Assembly: GCA_039619475.1 (NCBI GenBank)
Contig: CM077116.1
Coordinates: 299,564,464-299,628,463, forward strand
DNA: 64,000 nt
Direction of reading: 5' to 3'
Origin: Icerya purchasi
Taxonomy: Eukaryota; Arthropoda; Insecta; Hemiptera; Monophlebidae
The position numbers were made by a program, and so were the translations under genes. Each line of letters opens with the position of its first letter. Positions within the stretch are counted from its first letter, which is position 1. The notes beneath the pieces were generated by a model. The model made no database searches and was not told the origin of the DNA. It was given only the letters and a program-made list of their open reading frames with translations. Shown here piece by piece: positions 8,377-19,473 of this stretch.

Positions 8377-11276
8377 ATTATTTTTACGATTTTTCACCTC
8401 TTGTATTGTAAATTGATTAAACTGTTTGAAATTATCTGTTACCAGTTGTTCCGTAGTACCTTCAATAATTAAATTATTGCCATTGCATCCTTGTAAGATA
8501 TGGTACACGCTGTCCTGAAAATTGCACCTAACACAATTTTCAGAACCCGCAATTCCATACTTGTACAAGTACACTTTAAATATTCCATGTCCAGTTATAA
8601 ACTGCACATTAAAAAAATTTGGGATAAAAACTTTATTATTTAATCTTTCTTTAATATCCGGAAAAAACTGATATGCAATACCGTTGTAATTATTCCAAAT
8701 TTGCTGAAATTTATCTATATAATAATTTTCCAGAATAATTTTTAATTTTTTAGCGTTTAGTGATTGATTTTGATAGGTAAACTGGTTTTTATGAATATAT
8801 TTTACATTACTAAATTCATTATTCAGCTTAATGTTATGTTTAATACTAAATAAAGTGATATGTTTTTCAATTTCCATATCCATCGGTTTAAGTCCTGCAA
8901 TAACTAAAGCTGCTTTATAACTTATCGTTCTATACGATTTTATTAGTTTTATAATGATAAGTCTTTGATAGCTATATAACATTTTCTTAAAACGTTGTAT
9001 TTTTAACATATCGGTATACATGATACTGCCATACAATATATTGCTTAGTATTACTGTCTTGTACAATATTATTCCCTTTTTGTAATTTACAGCCTTTTGA
9101 TTGTTGTATAGTTTGTTAAAGATAAGTAAAAATTTATTTATTTTATTTTTTATAAAAGTAAAATTATTATAAAATTTTAAATTACTATCAATAATTTATC
9201 CCTAAATATTTAAGTTGAGTAACATGTTTAATATCTGAACCATATTGATCTATATTTAAGTGACTGTTTTTCAATTTGTTATTCATGATCATATAATTTG
9301 ATTTTGAAACGTTAATTGACAGTCCAAAATCTGCTAGAAATGTTTCTATTGTATGATAAACTCTTTCAATTTTATCTGCAAGTTGGGTTTGCGTTTTTTC
9401 CGCAAATACCAACATAGATAAGGTCCTAAAACAGAGCCTTGCAGTATTCCTGTTACCACCGGATATTTATTTGTATAATTACCAATATTTATGTATGTAA
9501 ATCTATTTCTAAAATAATTTATTATTATATTTATTAAATTTTCTGGCACTCTTAAATTATACAATAGGTTTACGAGACTATTTAGGTTTAAACTGTCGAA
9601 AGCTTTTGTGACATCGAGCGCTAGGAGACCGCAAATATACGATTTCTGCTTATATATTTTAATGTCTTGTAATATCGTGTAAATAGCTAGTTCCGAGGAT
9701 TTATTTTCTAACGATCCAAATTGATTTTGATTAAGTATATTATTCTGGTTACAGAAATTTTTAATTTTGTTTAAAATACATTTTTCGTAAACTTTACTGA
9801 AATTTGACAGAAGCGATATCGCTCTGTACGAATTTGAATCATTTAGTGGTTTATTACTTTTTGATATAATTACTGTTTTTGTTATTTTCCATTGTTCTGG
9901 GAAATACTGATTTCGATAGAGAATGTTTATAACAGTTGTAATTACTTTAGGAAATTTGATGTTGAAAATTTTTAAAAAACCATTTGATATATTATCCAGC
10001 CCAATGGCTACTTTATTCTTTAAATCTTTAATAATAATTATTATTTCATTTGCTGTTATTTCATCATTTGTTGTTGTTACGTTAAGTGTGTTGTTTACTG
10101 TACTTTTTGCTTGAAATGGATTTGTATTCAAATATAATTTAGTGCTTAATAATTTTACTTTATCTTCATCACTTTCTGCTTGATTATCTAATGTGGGTAT
10201 TTGTGTTACTTTTTAATTTTATCTCTCAAAATTTTGTACTTTAACCCAAAAACATTTTTATCATTTGCTAACTTTCTCCAGGCATCTAGCTTGGCTTGCT
10301 TAATCTTGTACTTATATTGTTTAAATACTTTTTTATAATTACTGTAGTATTGTGCTTTCGTTACTACACATTTACATTTACTATATTTTTTATACTCCTT
10401 ATTAACTAATTTTTTGCAGTTTTGTAATTCTGCGGTCCACCAGTAAATACTTGATTTCTTTTTATGTGCATAAGAATATTGTAATACACAATCAACATAA
10501 AGTTAATACTCCTTTAACCAGAAATTAATATCCGTTACATATTTACATTTTACATTTAGATATCTATTAAGTTCATAAATTTGTCCATATTTTTTTCTAA
10601 TTTATTATAATCAATTACTTTAATTAAATTATCAGTCTTTGGTTTAGCAGTTATATTTATGTCAAAATTAATGTAGCAATGATCACTAGCGTTTTTTTCA
10701 TGACTTACTTTCCAGTTTTTAATTAAATTTGTTATATTACTCGTAGCCAAAGTTAAATCTATAGTGCTAGTTTGCTTTTTACGTTTAAAAGTATATATGT
10801 ATATCTTTAGTGTTTAGTATTTGTAAGTCATATAACTCAATTAGCTGTACTGCTATTGTTAACTTTATCCCATATTACATTACGTGCATTTAAGTCTCCA
10901 AGTAACATTAGTTTCTGAAAATTATTATTTTGAATATACATATTGATAATTTGAAAATATTTAGTTGCTAAGTTATTTGGAGGAATATACGTTAATATTA
11001 TTACTATATGTTTTACTCTAATTACTAAGATATTATATAGGTCGTGAGAATAAATCGTGCTTACGGGTAGCCCCACACGATATATTATCATTAGCTTATT
11101 GTGATTTAATTTACTATGGTTATTAGGAATGCTCTGACTATTACTTTTATCGCATATAAATACTAAGTCAATATCATACGCAACGATATTTGCTAGCAAC
11201 ACATCTCTAGCTACTTTCGAGTGGTTTTCGTTATATTGTAATACTTTGATCATATCTAATTATTTTTATATTTCTC

Positions 11277-12233
11277 CTAGTAAAATGTCTCTTGCCACTT
11301 TACAATGGTTTTCATTGAATTGCAGATTTTTAATTTACTATTATTTGTTTCTTTACTGTTATCCTTACTGTCTGCCGTTATTCCGTTATTTATTTTGTTA
11401 ATGATTTTGGTTATTCGTATTTTGACTCCTCTTTCGTTTATCATTTCATAAATCATCTTTAACTGTTTAACTACCGCTTCCATGTTGACCAAATCTTTCT
11501 GTATCACTTGTTTAACTGTTGTTGCTGCTTTTTCGTTTTTGTTGATAGTATTAATTATATTCACTGTTTGTTTAAGATTGAGAATACCACTTTTTTGTGT
11601 TTCTATTCTTTCTTTTAATGGTAAAAGTGTTTTTTCTATTATGTTTTCTTCATTTTTCTTTGTTTTATATTTTATTTCTTTTGGAGCATTATTCAATTTG
11701 CTTTCACCTTGTTGCTCCTTTTCCGTTTCTTGTGTTTGTTTAATTTTTTTTTCTGGCATTTTGTTTTTGTTCTGTGGATTTTTACCTATCTCCTGATCTC
11801 CATCTATCAAAATGTTTTCCTCCTTTTTTGTATTTTGTCTTTGCGTCCTGTTTTTGTACTCTTCCATATTACCCTCCATTTGTGTTTCAGTAGCTACTCT
11901 TTCTGTTTGCTTTGTCATTTCCTTATTTGTTTCCCTTTTTCCTATTAATCTCTTTTTGTCATCATCCAAACTTTCTAAACTTGACACTGCGTATAGGTTG
12001 TTAATTTCAATTTAATTACTATCGTCCACGGTATTTGTATTTTCTGATGTTGATGGGTAAGATCTTTTACGTTGTTGTTTGTATACTTCCGTCGTCATTT
12101 CTTCTCTTTGTTCCTCTTTATTTGTTATTGTATTTGAACTTTTTGTTATCTCGTTTTTTTCCCGATATGATAGTTGGTCTTCTGAAATGAATATGCGGAA
12201 TTGTTCATTTTCATCGGTCTAATCGAAAATACA
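11277..12233 (-). pseudogene. R1-clade ORF1, N-terminal half
   Basis: An open 236-codon frame (11277-11987) rich in Lys, Glu, Asn and Gln with heptad-like stretches, as expected for the N-terminal and coiled-coil part of an R1-type ORF1 (RNA-binding, gag-like). A further N-terminal piece in another frame reaches about 12233 (EQFRIFISEDQLSY). The zinc knuckles expected in the C-terminal half are missing. Instead the frame runs straight into a second copy of the ORF2 start (FNENHCKVARDILL in the alternative frame, 11277-11326), which sits just before the working ORF2 start at 11253. So the ORF1 C-terminus has been deleted or replaced by recombination. Confidence 0.55.
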
Positions 12234-12309
12234 AGATAAAAAGTGTTCGATCAATTCTCGCATACCCCTCGGAATGGAGAAATATTCACTGAATGCATAC
12301 ATCACGACA

Positions 12310-12480
12310 CAACACCGGTAACCATCTACCGTCCAATCTCTATAAAGCAGAAAATTATTAATCGATCTTTTTATCTATTTCCAAAATGATTTTTCCTACG
12401 TCCGCGATAAGTTCCAAGACAAACTGGATTCAGAAAATCATTCGCCGCAATAGACTATACGTTATAAATTAGATGATGAA
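12310..12480 (+). pseudogene. LINE reverse transcriptase fragment
   Basis: Plus-strand translation reads VTIYRPISIKQKIINRS followed, past two stops, by PRQTGFRKSFAAIDYT. These are the RT finger motifs Y-RPIS and QTGFRK-----D seen in non-LTR elements. No other domain or tail is visible. Clade uncertain, perhaps RTE. Confidence 0.45.
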
Positions 12481-13902
12481 AAAGTGCTTAAAATATCAGA
12501 TAGAGTATTATCCTAATTGATTAGAATGAAATCCTTGATTTGATAAGAACCGGTATTTGTTAGCTTCGCCGAAAAAAATTCAAAAAATTCAACATAGTCT
12601 AAAGCAGTCAAACCCGTGTCTATTGTGTTTAGTGATGACTACTGTAAAATTTACGGAACCTTAAAGCGAAGGTAGCGATGGAAGAATATACACAACCTAT
12701 AACAGTGCTATTAGTGAAAGTTTCTCTGTATCAATAGATCCCAAGCCGTTTTTTTTGTTATCATTTTTTTAAAAATGAAAAAAAGTACAGTATTTTCCTC
12801 CTGAAACTTTTATTACACAATTACTAACACGTGTTTGAGAATTCGCATTTACCGGTGGTAACAGCCTTCAAATGTAAACGAAAATAGTGTTTTTCAAATT
12901 TTACTAGGAAACAACTTATTCGATTTCGCTTTGGTCCCCATATCTACATTATTCACTATTTGCAAAACCGCGGAAAACATAAAATATTGCAATGTCGACA
13001 AACTATATACATTGTCAAGTTTTATTTCAAAATAGATTATTGAAAAAAAAAGAAATGAAGATAAATAACAACGGTTTGATAAAAAAGAAATGAAGATAAA
13101 TAACAACGGTTTGATAAAAAAGAAATGAAAAATGTAGTGTATGGGAAAATTGAATAAAAAACTATCTCTCATTTTGAGAAATGCGATCGGAATACACATT
13201 TTACTGTTAAAAAAGCAAATACAATTTTTATAACGAAATTTAAATAGTGGCCGAATTAAGTAAAATTGAAGTCTAACAAAAATCTCAGAACATAGATGTA
13301 AAACTAGACCTCGAGACTTTTATGCAATTCTAGGAGTTTTATTCTTGGCTGAGGCAAACAGTTTTAGTGTTATGTAACGAAAAAATAATATAAATAAAAT
13401 TGCTGTCTGCAGTGTAAATATCTCTGATGACATTAAAAAAAAAAACAAAAAAAAAACGAAAAAAACGATATTAAATATGGTAATAAAATAAAAATCTGTG
13501 TTAACATTGTGATAGAGATCTGTTCTGTTAAGTACTTAATATACAAAAAACTTCCACTAAACTTTTTTCCTATATCAAATTTTATCCCTTTCTCCTTAAT
13601 AAAATGTTTAATTAAATTTACTTAGCATAATACAGATTGAAAAAAATTAACTGGCTTACGGACAAGAATAGCGTGTTATCATTGTGGATAATAAAAGCTT
13701 GCTATATACCATTATTATTTGGGAGGTACAGCTTTGAGGCTGCACTAAACGAAAAAATATAAAAATAATCCAAACAGTCCAGAAAAAAATTTTCGAATAT
13801 GTTGACAGACACACCGTAGTTAATCAATGATGCCTTAAATATTTGAGCGTTCCGTGTGTATCTGATAATATAAACCAACTAATTTGTAAAATACCCCGTA
13901 TC
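12481..13902. other. AT-rich stretch with a 35-bp duplication
   Basis: No gene recognised. At 13046-13130 a 35-bp unit (AAAAAAGAAATGAAGATAAA start) occurs 2.4 times in tandem. 13690-13880 contains a weak plus-strand resemblance to the end of a LINE RT (an IIIWGG-like string) that I cannot confirm. A/T homopolymers are common around 13430-13460. Confidence 0.5.
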
Positions 13903-13915
13903 AATACTAAACGGA
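13903..13915. repeat. Left target-site duplication of I-like LINE, 13 bp
   Basis: AATACTAAACGGA, repeated exactly at 19382-19394 after the poly(A). A perfect 13-bp duplication indicates target-primed insertion and a fairly recent date. Confidence 0.9.
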
Positions 13916-14004
13916 GGGACAGTTAGAAGTTAGATTATCACAGTTGTGTTTCTCGTGTTTCGTCTTGTTGATAAGAAATATTACGTTCGGGGTTGTCTCG
14001 TGAG

Positions 14005-15548
14005 ATGCCCCGCACACCACCGCCAGCAAACATGCTGGCCGCCGCACCGAAACCGGACGGAAGCAAAACGACCACCGGTAGTAAGTACGCAGCACACAAA
14101 CCAGGTAAGAGCCACACCGACACACACAACACACCTCCGCATAAGCCGGCCACTACAACCGCTGATAAGAATCAGTCGATCTCTGCAGATCCACGTTAGT
14201 TAATAAAATTAAAATTCAAACCGAGTCTTCTGAAAATCTTAATTCGTTAAATAAACAAAATATCTCGTTCGCTGATAAAGTGAAGTCAACGAAAATAACA
14301 CCGCTAACAGCTTTTAATCACCCAAAAGACGAACAAGGCATCATCCTGCCATATTTCCCGCCTCATTCGCTCAGAGACTATTTTACTGCGGTGAAATCAG
14401 TCACTGGCAGTAATCTCGATATAATTGCGGGGTCTCGTATTAGTCGAGACCGCATAATTATTTTCCTGAAATCGCAAAAAATAACTAACGAATTTTTTGC
14501 CGGAGGCGGAACAATTACATTAGCAGAGCGGACAATTCAGGCAGCACGAATTAGACAACCGGCTAATAGGGTTGTTTTATCAAACGTATCGGCCACTATA
14601 CCAAATGAAACACTTTCGTCATATCTCGCTTCTGCACTATCCCTTAAGCTACTGTCACCAATATCAATATTAAGAGTCAACCCCTCGGACGATGAGTTTG
14701 CACACGTAATAAGCTGGCGAAGACAGGTGTATGTGGAGCATGTGAACTGTGCAAATATTCCTAGATCATTTCTCCTACGAAATAATGACCACGATCATAG
14801 AATTTTCATACAAATCGAAGACCACGTGTGTCCAAACTGCAGAAAAGAGAATAAACTGGTGAACACGCAACAAGAAAGTCATCCCAGCCGTCCAGACACC
14901 ATCTGCCAACCTCAACAGCCAACCACGGACCATGATAGCGATGTGCCCCAAACAGTACATAATGAAACCCATGTCTCCCCCTTAACGGTAGACACCAGAT
15001 GTCCAGACAAAATAAATTCAAATGCCACAATTGAGCAGCCGGAAATAGAGATGGACACGGACGCTAGTCCGCTGAAACGGCCTCATCCCAAGACCCCAGA
15101 AGCAGTTGCTGACCCGAGACCGCCGGTTTTCCCATCACGGCCGCTACCTAAACGACCAGCTCTCTACATTAATCAACCAAATAACACAGAGGAGCATGTA
15201 CCAATTGAGCCGCATAACGACCAGCCAACCCTAGAGCCAGGAGACGTAACTGGAAAAGCCAAACACCTTTTCAACGCTGAACAACCAACGTTTATGATGG
15301 GATTTGAAGAATTCAAAACATTTATCCAGGTAGTTGCGACGAACCCAAAGTACATTTCCTATGCAACTGATTATACAAGGAACTATGACGAGCTGGTATA
15401 CATGCTTGCAGCAGTTAAACCATATCTTATCGGTAGAAGCATTAAAAGTCGCTGCTCCGGAATTATAAGAAAATTATCGGAACAAACTATCACGACGTCT
15501 GAAGACGAGCGACATCATAGCGACGGCAACGTATCCAACACAAATTAA
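14005..15548 (+). pseudogene. I-like ORF1 (gag-like), single frameshift
   Basis: The first ATG after the 5' end (14005) opens a 64-codon basic, Pro/Thr-rich frame that stops at 14197-14199. The next frame is open from about 14169 to 15548 (422 codons from 14280), so a one-base indel near 14190-14200 best explains the break. The C-terminal part contains the family region VVLSNVSATIPNETL and a degraded zinc-knuckle site (RIFIQIEDHVCPNC). Only one C-x2-C is left, where functional relatives usually carry CCHC knuckles. A Pro/Thr-rich linker (about 14880-15200) follows. ORF1 proteins of this class bind element RNA and form the ribonucleoprotein. Whether the copy makes any protein is doubtful. Confidence 0.7.
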
Positions 15549-15614
15549 TAAACTTCCGTTGTCCATAAAATCTTACAAAGTCAGTACAATATTACAACCT
15601 TATTTAGAACCAAG

Positions 15615-18600
15615 ATGGCAGTAGAATCTTGTTTAATGCAGTGGAACTGTCGCGGTTTTAATAACAACCGTGCTGAACTGATGCAGTTAATTGCACGGCA
15701 TAACCCCTATGCTATATGCTTACAAGAATCACACCTCAAATCAAAACATCAACCGAGAGTAAAAAACTATAAACTCTTTAGATGTGACAATACGCAAGGT
15801 ATGAGGGCGAAAGGAGGTGTTCTATCTCTTATCCACACCTCTATCCCCGCGTACCCAGTCCGTCTCAACTCCTCTTTACAAGTTATTGCCGTCACCATAC
15901 ATGCCCCTCTTTTATCGAACTCTCCAGTTACACTATGTAACTGTTATATTCCCCCGAACAGCATGAATAGTGTCCACGAACTCGAGTCCATTATAACACA
16001 ACTTCCTAAACCGATAATACTATTAGGGGACTTAAACGCTCATTCCCCGATCTGGGGATCAAGACAGACAAACAAACATGGAGCAATCCTCACTAAACTT
16101 CTTTTAAATACTGATTTATGCTTTATTTCCCAACCTACACACACTCATTTTAACCTCTCATACCATGTGTTCTCGACTATCGACTTAGCGTTCTCCTCCC
16201 CTGTCCTATATCCTAAATTGGAGTCGGTAGTACTGCCCGACTTGTGTTTCAGCGACCACTTCCCTATTATAATACATACCACAAGTCCTATACCAAACGT
16301 CTCCACATCAACAACTCCTCGCTTCTTATTCCACAAAGCAAATTGGGAAACGTTTCGTGACAAGGTCTCTGTCCCACATCAACTCAGGACCTCTGCGGTA
16401 GAAAATATCAGGATACTTCTTGAGGCTATGTTTACTGCAGCGGAAACGGCGATCCCTAAATCTACCCCCTCGCCACGCCCACGCCGTGTTCCCTGGTGGT
16501 GCAGTGAAATTGCCGTAGCAATACGAAACCGTAAACGAGCTCTCAGGAAATATAAATCTTCACAATTACTCAGTGACCTGATTGAATTTAAAAAGCTACG
16601 CGCCAAAGCACGTTTCATAATTAAGATGAAGAAGCGAGAATCCTGGACCTCTTTCATTAATTCAATAGCCCAATCCACATCTAACCAAATGACTTGGGCA
16701 AAAATTAAATCGATGAATGGCCCTAATCGATCCAAACCCCCTACCTCATTAATCCATAACAACTCAGTTGTATCCGATCCAAGCAATGTTGCGGATATCT
16801 TCGCTCGGCACTACCAGAATGAGTTCTCCTCCTTAATCTATTCCACCAAGTTCACATCTAGAAAAGCTTCTTATGAACAACAAGAATTATCTTTCCTTCA
16901 ACAGTCCACGGATGCTTTCAACAGCAAATTTTCCTTGGCTGAATTAAACTTTCAACTCAAATTTCATACTCGAAACAGTGCACCTGGTCCCGACTCTGTT
17001 CATCCATACATGGTTAAGTATTTGCCAGCGCAGGCAAAAGAGTTTCTTCTTAATATTTATAATCAAATATGGGTATCTGGCGATATTCCTCAATTCTGGA
17101 AAATGGCATACATTATTCCTATATTAAAACCAAATAAAGATCCATTCCGTCCTGAAAGCTATCGTCCAATTTCCCTTTTAAACGTCTTATCCAAAGTAAT
17201 GGAAAAAATGGTAAACAGGCGCCTCCTTTTTGTCCTTGAACAAAATAATATCCTTTCTCCTATACAAGCCGGAGGGCGTAAAGCGAGATCGACAGGCGAT
17301 CACTTAATAACTTTGCAACGGCAAATAATAACGAGCTTCCACCGCCATCAACATATATATGCGGTCTTTTTCGGTTTAGAAAAAGCATTTGATCGCATAT
17401 GGCGGCATGGATTATTGCTAAAGCTCAAAGCCGCAGGAATAAATGGCCAGATGGGCAATTATATCGCTAGCTTTTTAAGCAACCGAACGATCCGGGTTAA
17501 GATCGCTACATCATTATCAGCACCCATTCCAACGGAGAATGGCGTGCCACAAGGCTCTGCAACCTTATTCATAATTTACGTCAATGACGTAGCCGAATGC
17601 ATCTCGCCGCCTATAACCGCCCGGCTGTTTATCGATGATCTTAACATCTCCTTATCGTCAAATTTCCCTCCTATCGCTCAAAAAATACTCCAGAAAACTA
17701 TCGATAAAATACAGAGTTGGTCTGATAACAACGGTCTAGCCATCTCGGCAAGTAAATCCGTATATGTTGATTTCTGCAGGGGGCGCCGTTCCTCTCCAAG
17801 TGTATCCCTAAATCTAAACAATCTTCCTCTTCCCCAGAAAGCCACTGTCAAATTCCTTGGATTAATCTTTGATTCTAGACTTACTTGGAAACCTCCCAAT
17901 TCTATCCCTATATTGAAATATCTGGCTAGCCCCAGATGTAATATTAATCCTAAATTCCTTTTCAACATCTACAGATCGCTGATTTTATCGAAAATCCACT
18001 ACGGGTGCCAGGTGTACTCCTCAGCTAGCAAATCTATATTGAAATCTCTTGATCCTATACATCACTCCGCACTGAGAACCATTTTGGGAGTGCATCGAAC
18101 TTCTCCAGCTGCCAGCATGTGCGTTCTAGCTGGGTGCCCTCCACTTTCCTACTTCCGAAAATACTTCATACTGCGAAATATGTACCATCATTTCAGCCAC
18201 ACACGAAACCTCCCCCTAAAGTTGGAACATTATCTTCTTGAACCAAACTTTCCCGGCGACCCACTACCAGAATTACTGGCTGACCTGCGAAGATGTGGTA
18301 TCACGTCTGTACAGAGGTCAACACCCAGCCTCCATACCCTTATTCCCCCTTGGATCACGTTCCAGATAAATATTGATATGTCGCTGAAACAGCATCCAAC
18401 CACAACAAGTTCTCTCCTCACAGTGGAAGCGGCAGTTAGGGCAATCAATAAGTACCCGGACCACCTAATTTACTACACTGATGGAGCCAAGGCAGTTGGC
18501 GAGGCAGGTCCACTGCCCGCAGCCTGTGCAGCCGAAGGTCACGACATCTCATGCGAAACTCGACACAATGATGCCTGTTCTGCATTGGATGCAGAATTGT

Positions 18601-19289
18601 ACGTAATTGCACACTGTTTCCACCACATCGTTACAACTCACACCAGAGTCAGCGATTTCCTCCTGGTTACTGATTCCCTACAGTCTTTGAACATGATTAG
18701 AAGTCAAAAATTCAACAACCCGCTAATCCTAAACTACTTGAGTGAATTGCAGCTAATGGATAGTCACGTGTCGCTGCTGTGGGTTCCTGGGCACATTGGA
18801 GTGCCTGGTAATGAGAGTGTCGACAGAGCAGCACGTTCTGCCTTGCTCTCGCCAATGCCACAGGACGCGGAGCTTCCCTCATCAATAACATATATATTCC
18901 TAAAGATGTGCGAAAACCAGTGGAAAACTCAATGGGCAGCTGCAACAACATCCTTAAGAACCATTAAGCCCACAGTTGAATCATGGTGGCCACCGGAGGG
19001 AACATCCCGATACGACTTTAAGATCCTCAGCCGGCTGCGAATTTGCCACATCGCTATTTCGCACAAACATGTAATTGATAAAACGCCGCCTCCGGCTACA
19101 TGCCCCTTGTGCAACCAAACAACCGAACCGACAGTTTCCCACATAATACTTACCTACCAAAAGTTTATTATGTTGCGGAGGCAACTTGGCCTACCCATAG
19201 ATATAGGGCAGACCCTCTCAAACGGGGTAATCTCCATCAACAGGATTATTGCCTTCATTAAAATGAGTGGCTTAACTCACCACATTTAA
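15615..19289 (+). CDS. I-like ORF2: EN, RT, RNase H, zinc finger (defective RT)
   Basis: Open for 1224 codons from ATG 15615, without stops. Endonuclease about residues 5-220: QWNCRGFNNN, ICLQESHL, LLGDLNAHSPIWGS (D139, N141), SDHFPI (D214, H215). RT about 430-750: SAPGPD (456-460), SYRPISLLNVLSKVMEKM, motif A AVFFGLEKAFD (583-593), motif B GVPQGSATLF (from 643), FIDD (672-675). RNase H about 950-1075: YYTDGAKA (D956), E994, D1020, D1070. Zinc finger C1163, C1166, H1176. Lesions seen against the copy at 42.8 kb: motif A Asp is Gly587 (GGT, 17373-17375), three residues missing in motif B near 17562, about nine residues missing near 17890, and the last zinc Cys is Tyr1181. The frame is therefore complete, but the polymerase should be inactive. 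Confidence 0.85.
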   Translation: MAVESCLMQWNCRGFNNNRAELMQLIARHNPYAICLQESHLKSKHQPRVKNYKLFRCDNTQGMRAKGGVLSLIHTSIPAYPVRLNSSLQVIAVTIHAPLLSNSPVTLCNCYIPPNSMNSVHELESIITQLPKPIILLGDLNAHSPIWGSRQTNKHGAILTKLLLNTDLCFISQPTHTHFNLSYHVFSTIDLAFSSPVLYPKLESVVLPDLCFSDHFPIIIHTTSPIPNVSTSTTPRFLFHKANWETFRDKVSVPHQLRTSAVENIRILLEAMFTAAETAIPKSTPSPRPRRVPWWCSEIAVAIRNRKRALRKYKSSQLLSDLIEFKKLRAKARFIIKMKKRESWTSFINSIAQSTSNQMTWAKIKSMNGPNRSKPPTSLIHNNSVVSDPSNVADIFARHYQNEFSSLIYSTKFTSRKASYEQQELSFLQQSTDAFNSKFSLAELNFQLKFHTRNSAPGPDSVHPYMVKYLPAQAKEFLLNIYNQIWVSGDIPQFWKMAYIIPILKPNKDPFRPESYRPISLLNVLSKVMEKMVNRRLLFVLEQNNILSPIQAGGRKARSTGDHLITLQRQIITSFHRHQHIYAVFFGLEKAFDRIWRHGLLLKLKAAGINGQMGNYIASFLSNRTIRVKIATSLSAPIPTENGVPQGSATLFIIYVNDVAECISPPITARLFIDDLNISLSSNFPPIAQKILQKTIDKIQSWSDNNGLAISASKSVYVDFCRGRRSSPSVSLNLNNLPLPQKATVKFLGLIFDSRLTWKPPNSIPILKYLASPRCNINPKFLFNIYRSLILSKIHYGCQVYSSASKSILKSLDPIHHSALRTILGVHRTSPAASMCVLAGCPPLSYFRKYFILRNMYHHFSHTRNLPLKLEHYLLEPNFPGDPLPELLADLRRCGITSVQRSTPSLHTLIPPWITFQINIDMSLKQHPTTTSSLLTVEAAVRAINKYPDHLIYYTDGAKAVGEAGPLPAACAAEGHDISCETRHNDACSALDAELYVIAHCFHHIVTTHTRVSDFLLVTDSLQSLNMIRSQKFNNPLILNYLSELQLMDSHVSLLWVPGHIGVPGNESVDRAARSALLSPMPQDAELPSSITYIFLKMCENQWKTQWAAATTSLRTIKPTVESWWPPEGTSRYDFKILSRLRICHIAISHKHVIDKTPPPATCPLCNQTTEPTVSHIILTYQKFIMLRRQLGLPIDIGQTLSNGVISINRIIAFIKMSGLTHHI

Positions 19290-19303
19290 ATTACCCCCCT
19301 CCC

Positions 19304-19349
19304 TTGTGTGTGCTGTAATGACCATAGTAGTTACACACAGCACATACAA
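19304..19349 (+). other. I-like 3'-UTR stem-loop, 13 bp, copy 1
   Basis: TTGTGTGTGCTGT (19304-19316) pairs with ACAGCACATACAA (19337-19349) through 13 pairs including one G-U, closing a 20-base loop (19317-19336). It lies 12 bases before poly(A). The homologous stem in copy 2 (45471-45514) has the same 20-base loop and keeps pairing despite arm substitutions. Confidence 0.85.
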
Positions 19350-19381
19350 TTTAAGGGAATTAAAAAAAAAAAAAAAAAAAA

Positions 19382-19394
19382 AATACTAAACGGA
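19382..19394. repeat. Right target-site duplication of I-like LINE
   Basis: AATACTAAACGGA, identical to 13903-13915. Confidence 0.9.
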
Positions 19395-19473
19395 AAAAAA
19401 TTGGTGTGTGGAAAAAGAAAGTAAGGAAATAGCTGAAAGAATGGTGTAAAATCCAAGATACGTTTCGAATCAC

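Larger units (their letters stand above)
7702..11253 (-). pseudogene. R1-clade ORF2 (EN-RT-CCHC), frameshifted
   Basis: Endonuclease: ATG at 11253, LLGDLNARNVIWD near 10870-10920, SDHCYINF near 10680. The linker around 10440 has an R1-type WW site. RT: IGLDNISNGF, SYRAISLLSNFSKVYEK, LLALDVTKAFD (catalytic Asp present) and GILQGSVLGP between 9420 and 10020. The sequence then breaks near 9415: the YADD box reads only as FAEK, so the palm is damaged. The C-terminal part (8376-9066) has FITGHGIFKVYLYKYG and a C-x2-C-H-C finger (CVRCN, then VYHILQGC). Removing the 7717-8364 insert puts a TAA directly after IHLY, giving a natural stop at 7702-7704. At least three frame breaks make it non-functional. 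Confidence 0.75.
7523..12240 (-). mobile_element. R1-clade LINE, nearly full length, interrupted
   Basis: A minus-strand element with a poly(T) (7523-7536) marking its 3' poly(A), a 3' UTR of about 165 bases ending in a stem-loop, ORF2 (7702-11253, minus the insert at 7717-8364) and part of ORF1 (11277-12233). ORF2 has an APE-type endonuclease, RT and a C-terminal CCHC finger, with no RNase H. The FITGHGIF plus CCHC ending is typical of the R1 clade. R1 itself inserts in 28S rDNA, but no rDNA is seen here, so this is a non-rDNA relative or a stray copy. It is decayed by frameshifts. Confidence 0.8.
13916..19381 (+). mobile_element. Full-length I-like LINE (copy 1)
   Basis: About 5.47 kb, bounded by a perfect 13-bp TSD. 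Order: short 5' UTR (13916-14004), ORF1 (14005-15548, one frameshift), 66-bp spacer, ORF2 (15615-19289, 1224 codons), 3' UTR with stem-loop (19304-19349), poly(A). ORF2 has endonuclease, RT, RNase H and a terminal zinc finger, which fits the I clade (related to the Drosophila I factor). Base composition is clearly less AT-rich than the surroundings. A 5'-truncated relative is at 42.8-45.6 kb. Despite its intact length it carries several lesions in conserved sites, so it is probably not autonomous. Confidence 0.9.

Noticed and set aside
7523..12240. Site-specific rDNA insertion of the R1-clade element
   Set aside because: No 28S rRNA sequence is visible on either side, so only clade membership is claimed.
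14775..15355. Minus-strand ORFs of 60-74 codons under ORF1 of the I-like LINE
   Set aside because: Shadows of the plus-strand coding sequence with no motif.
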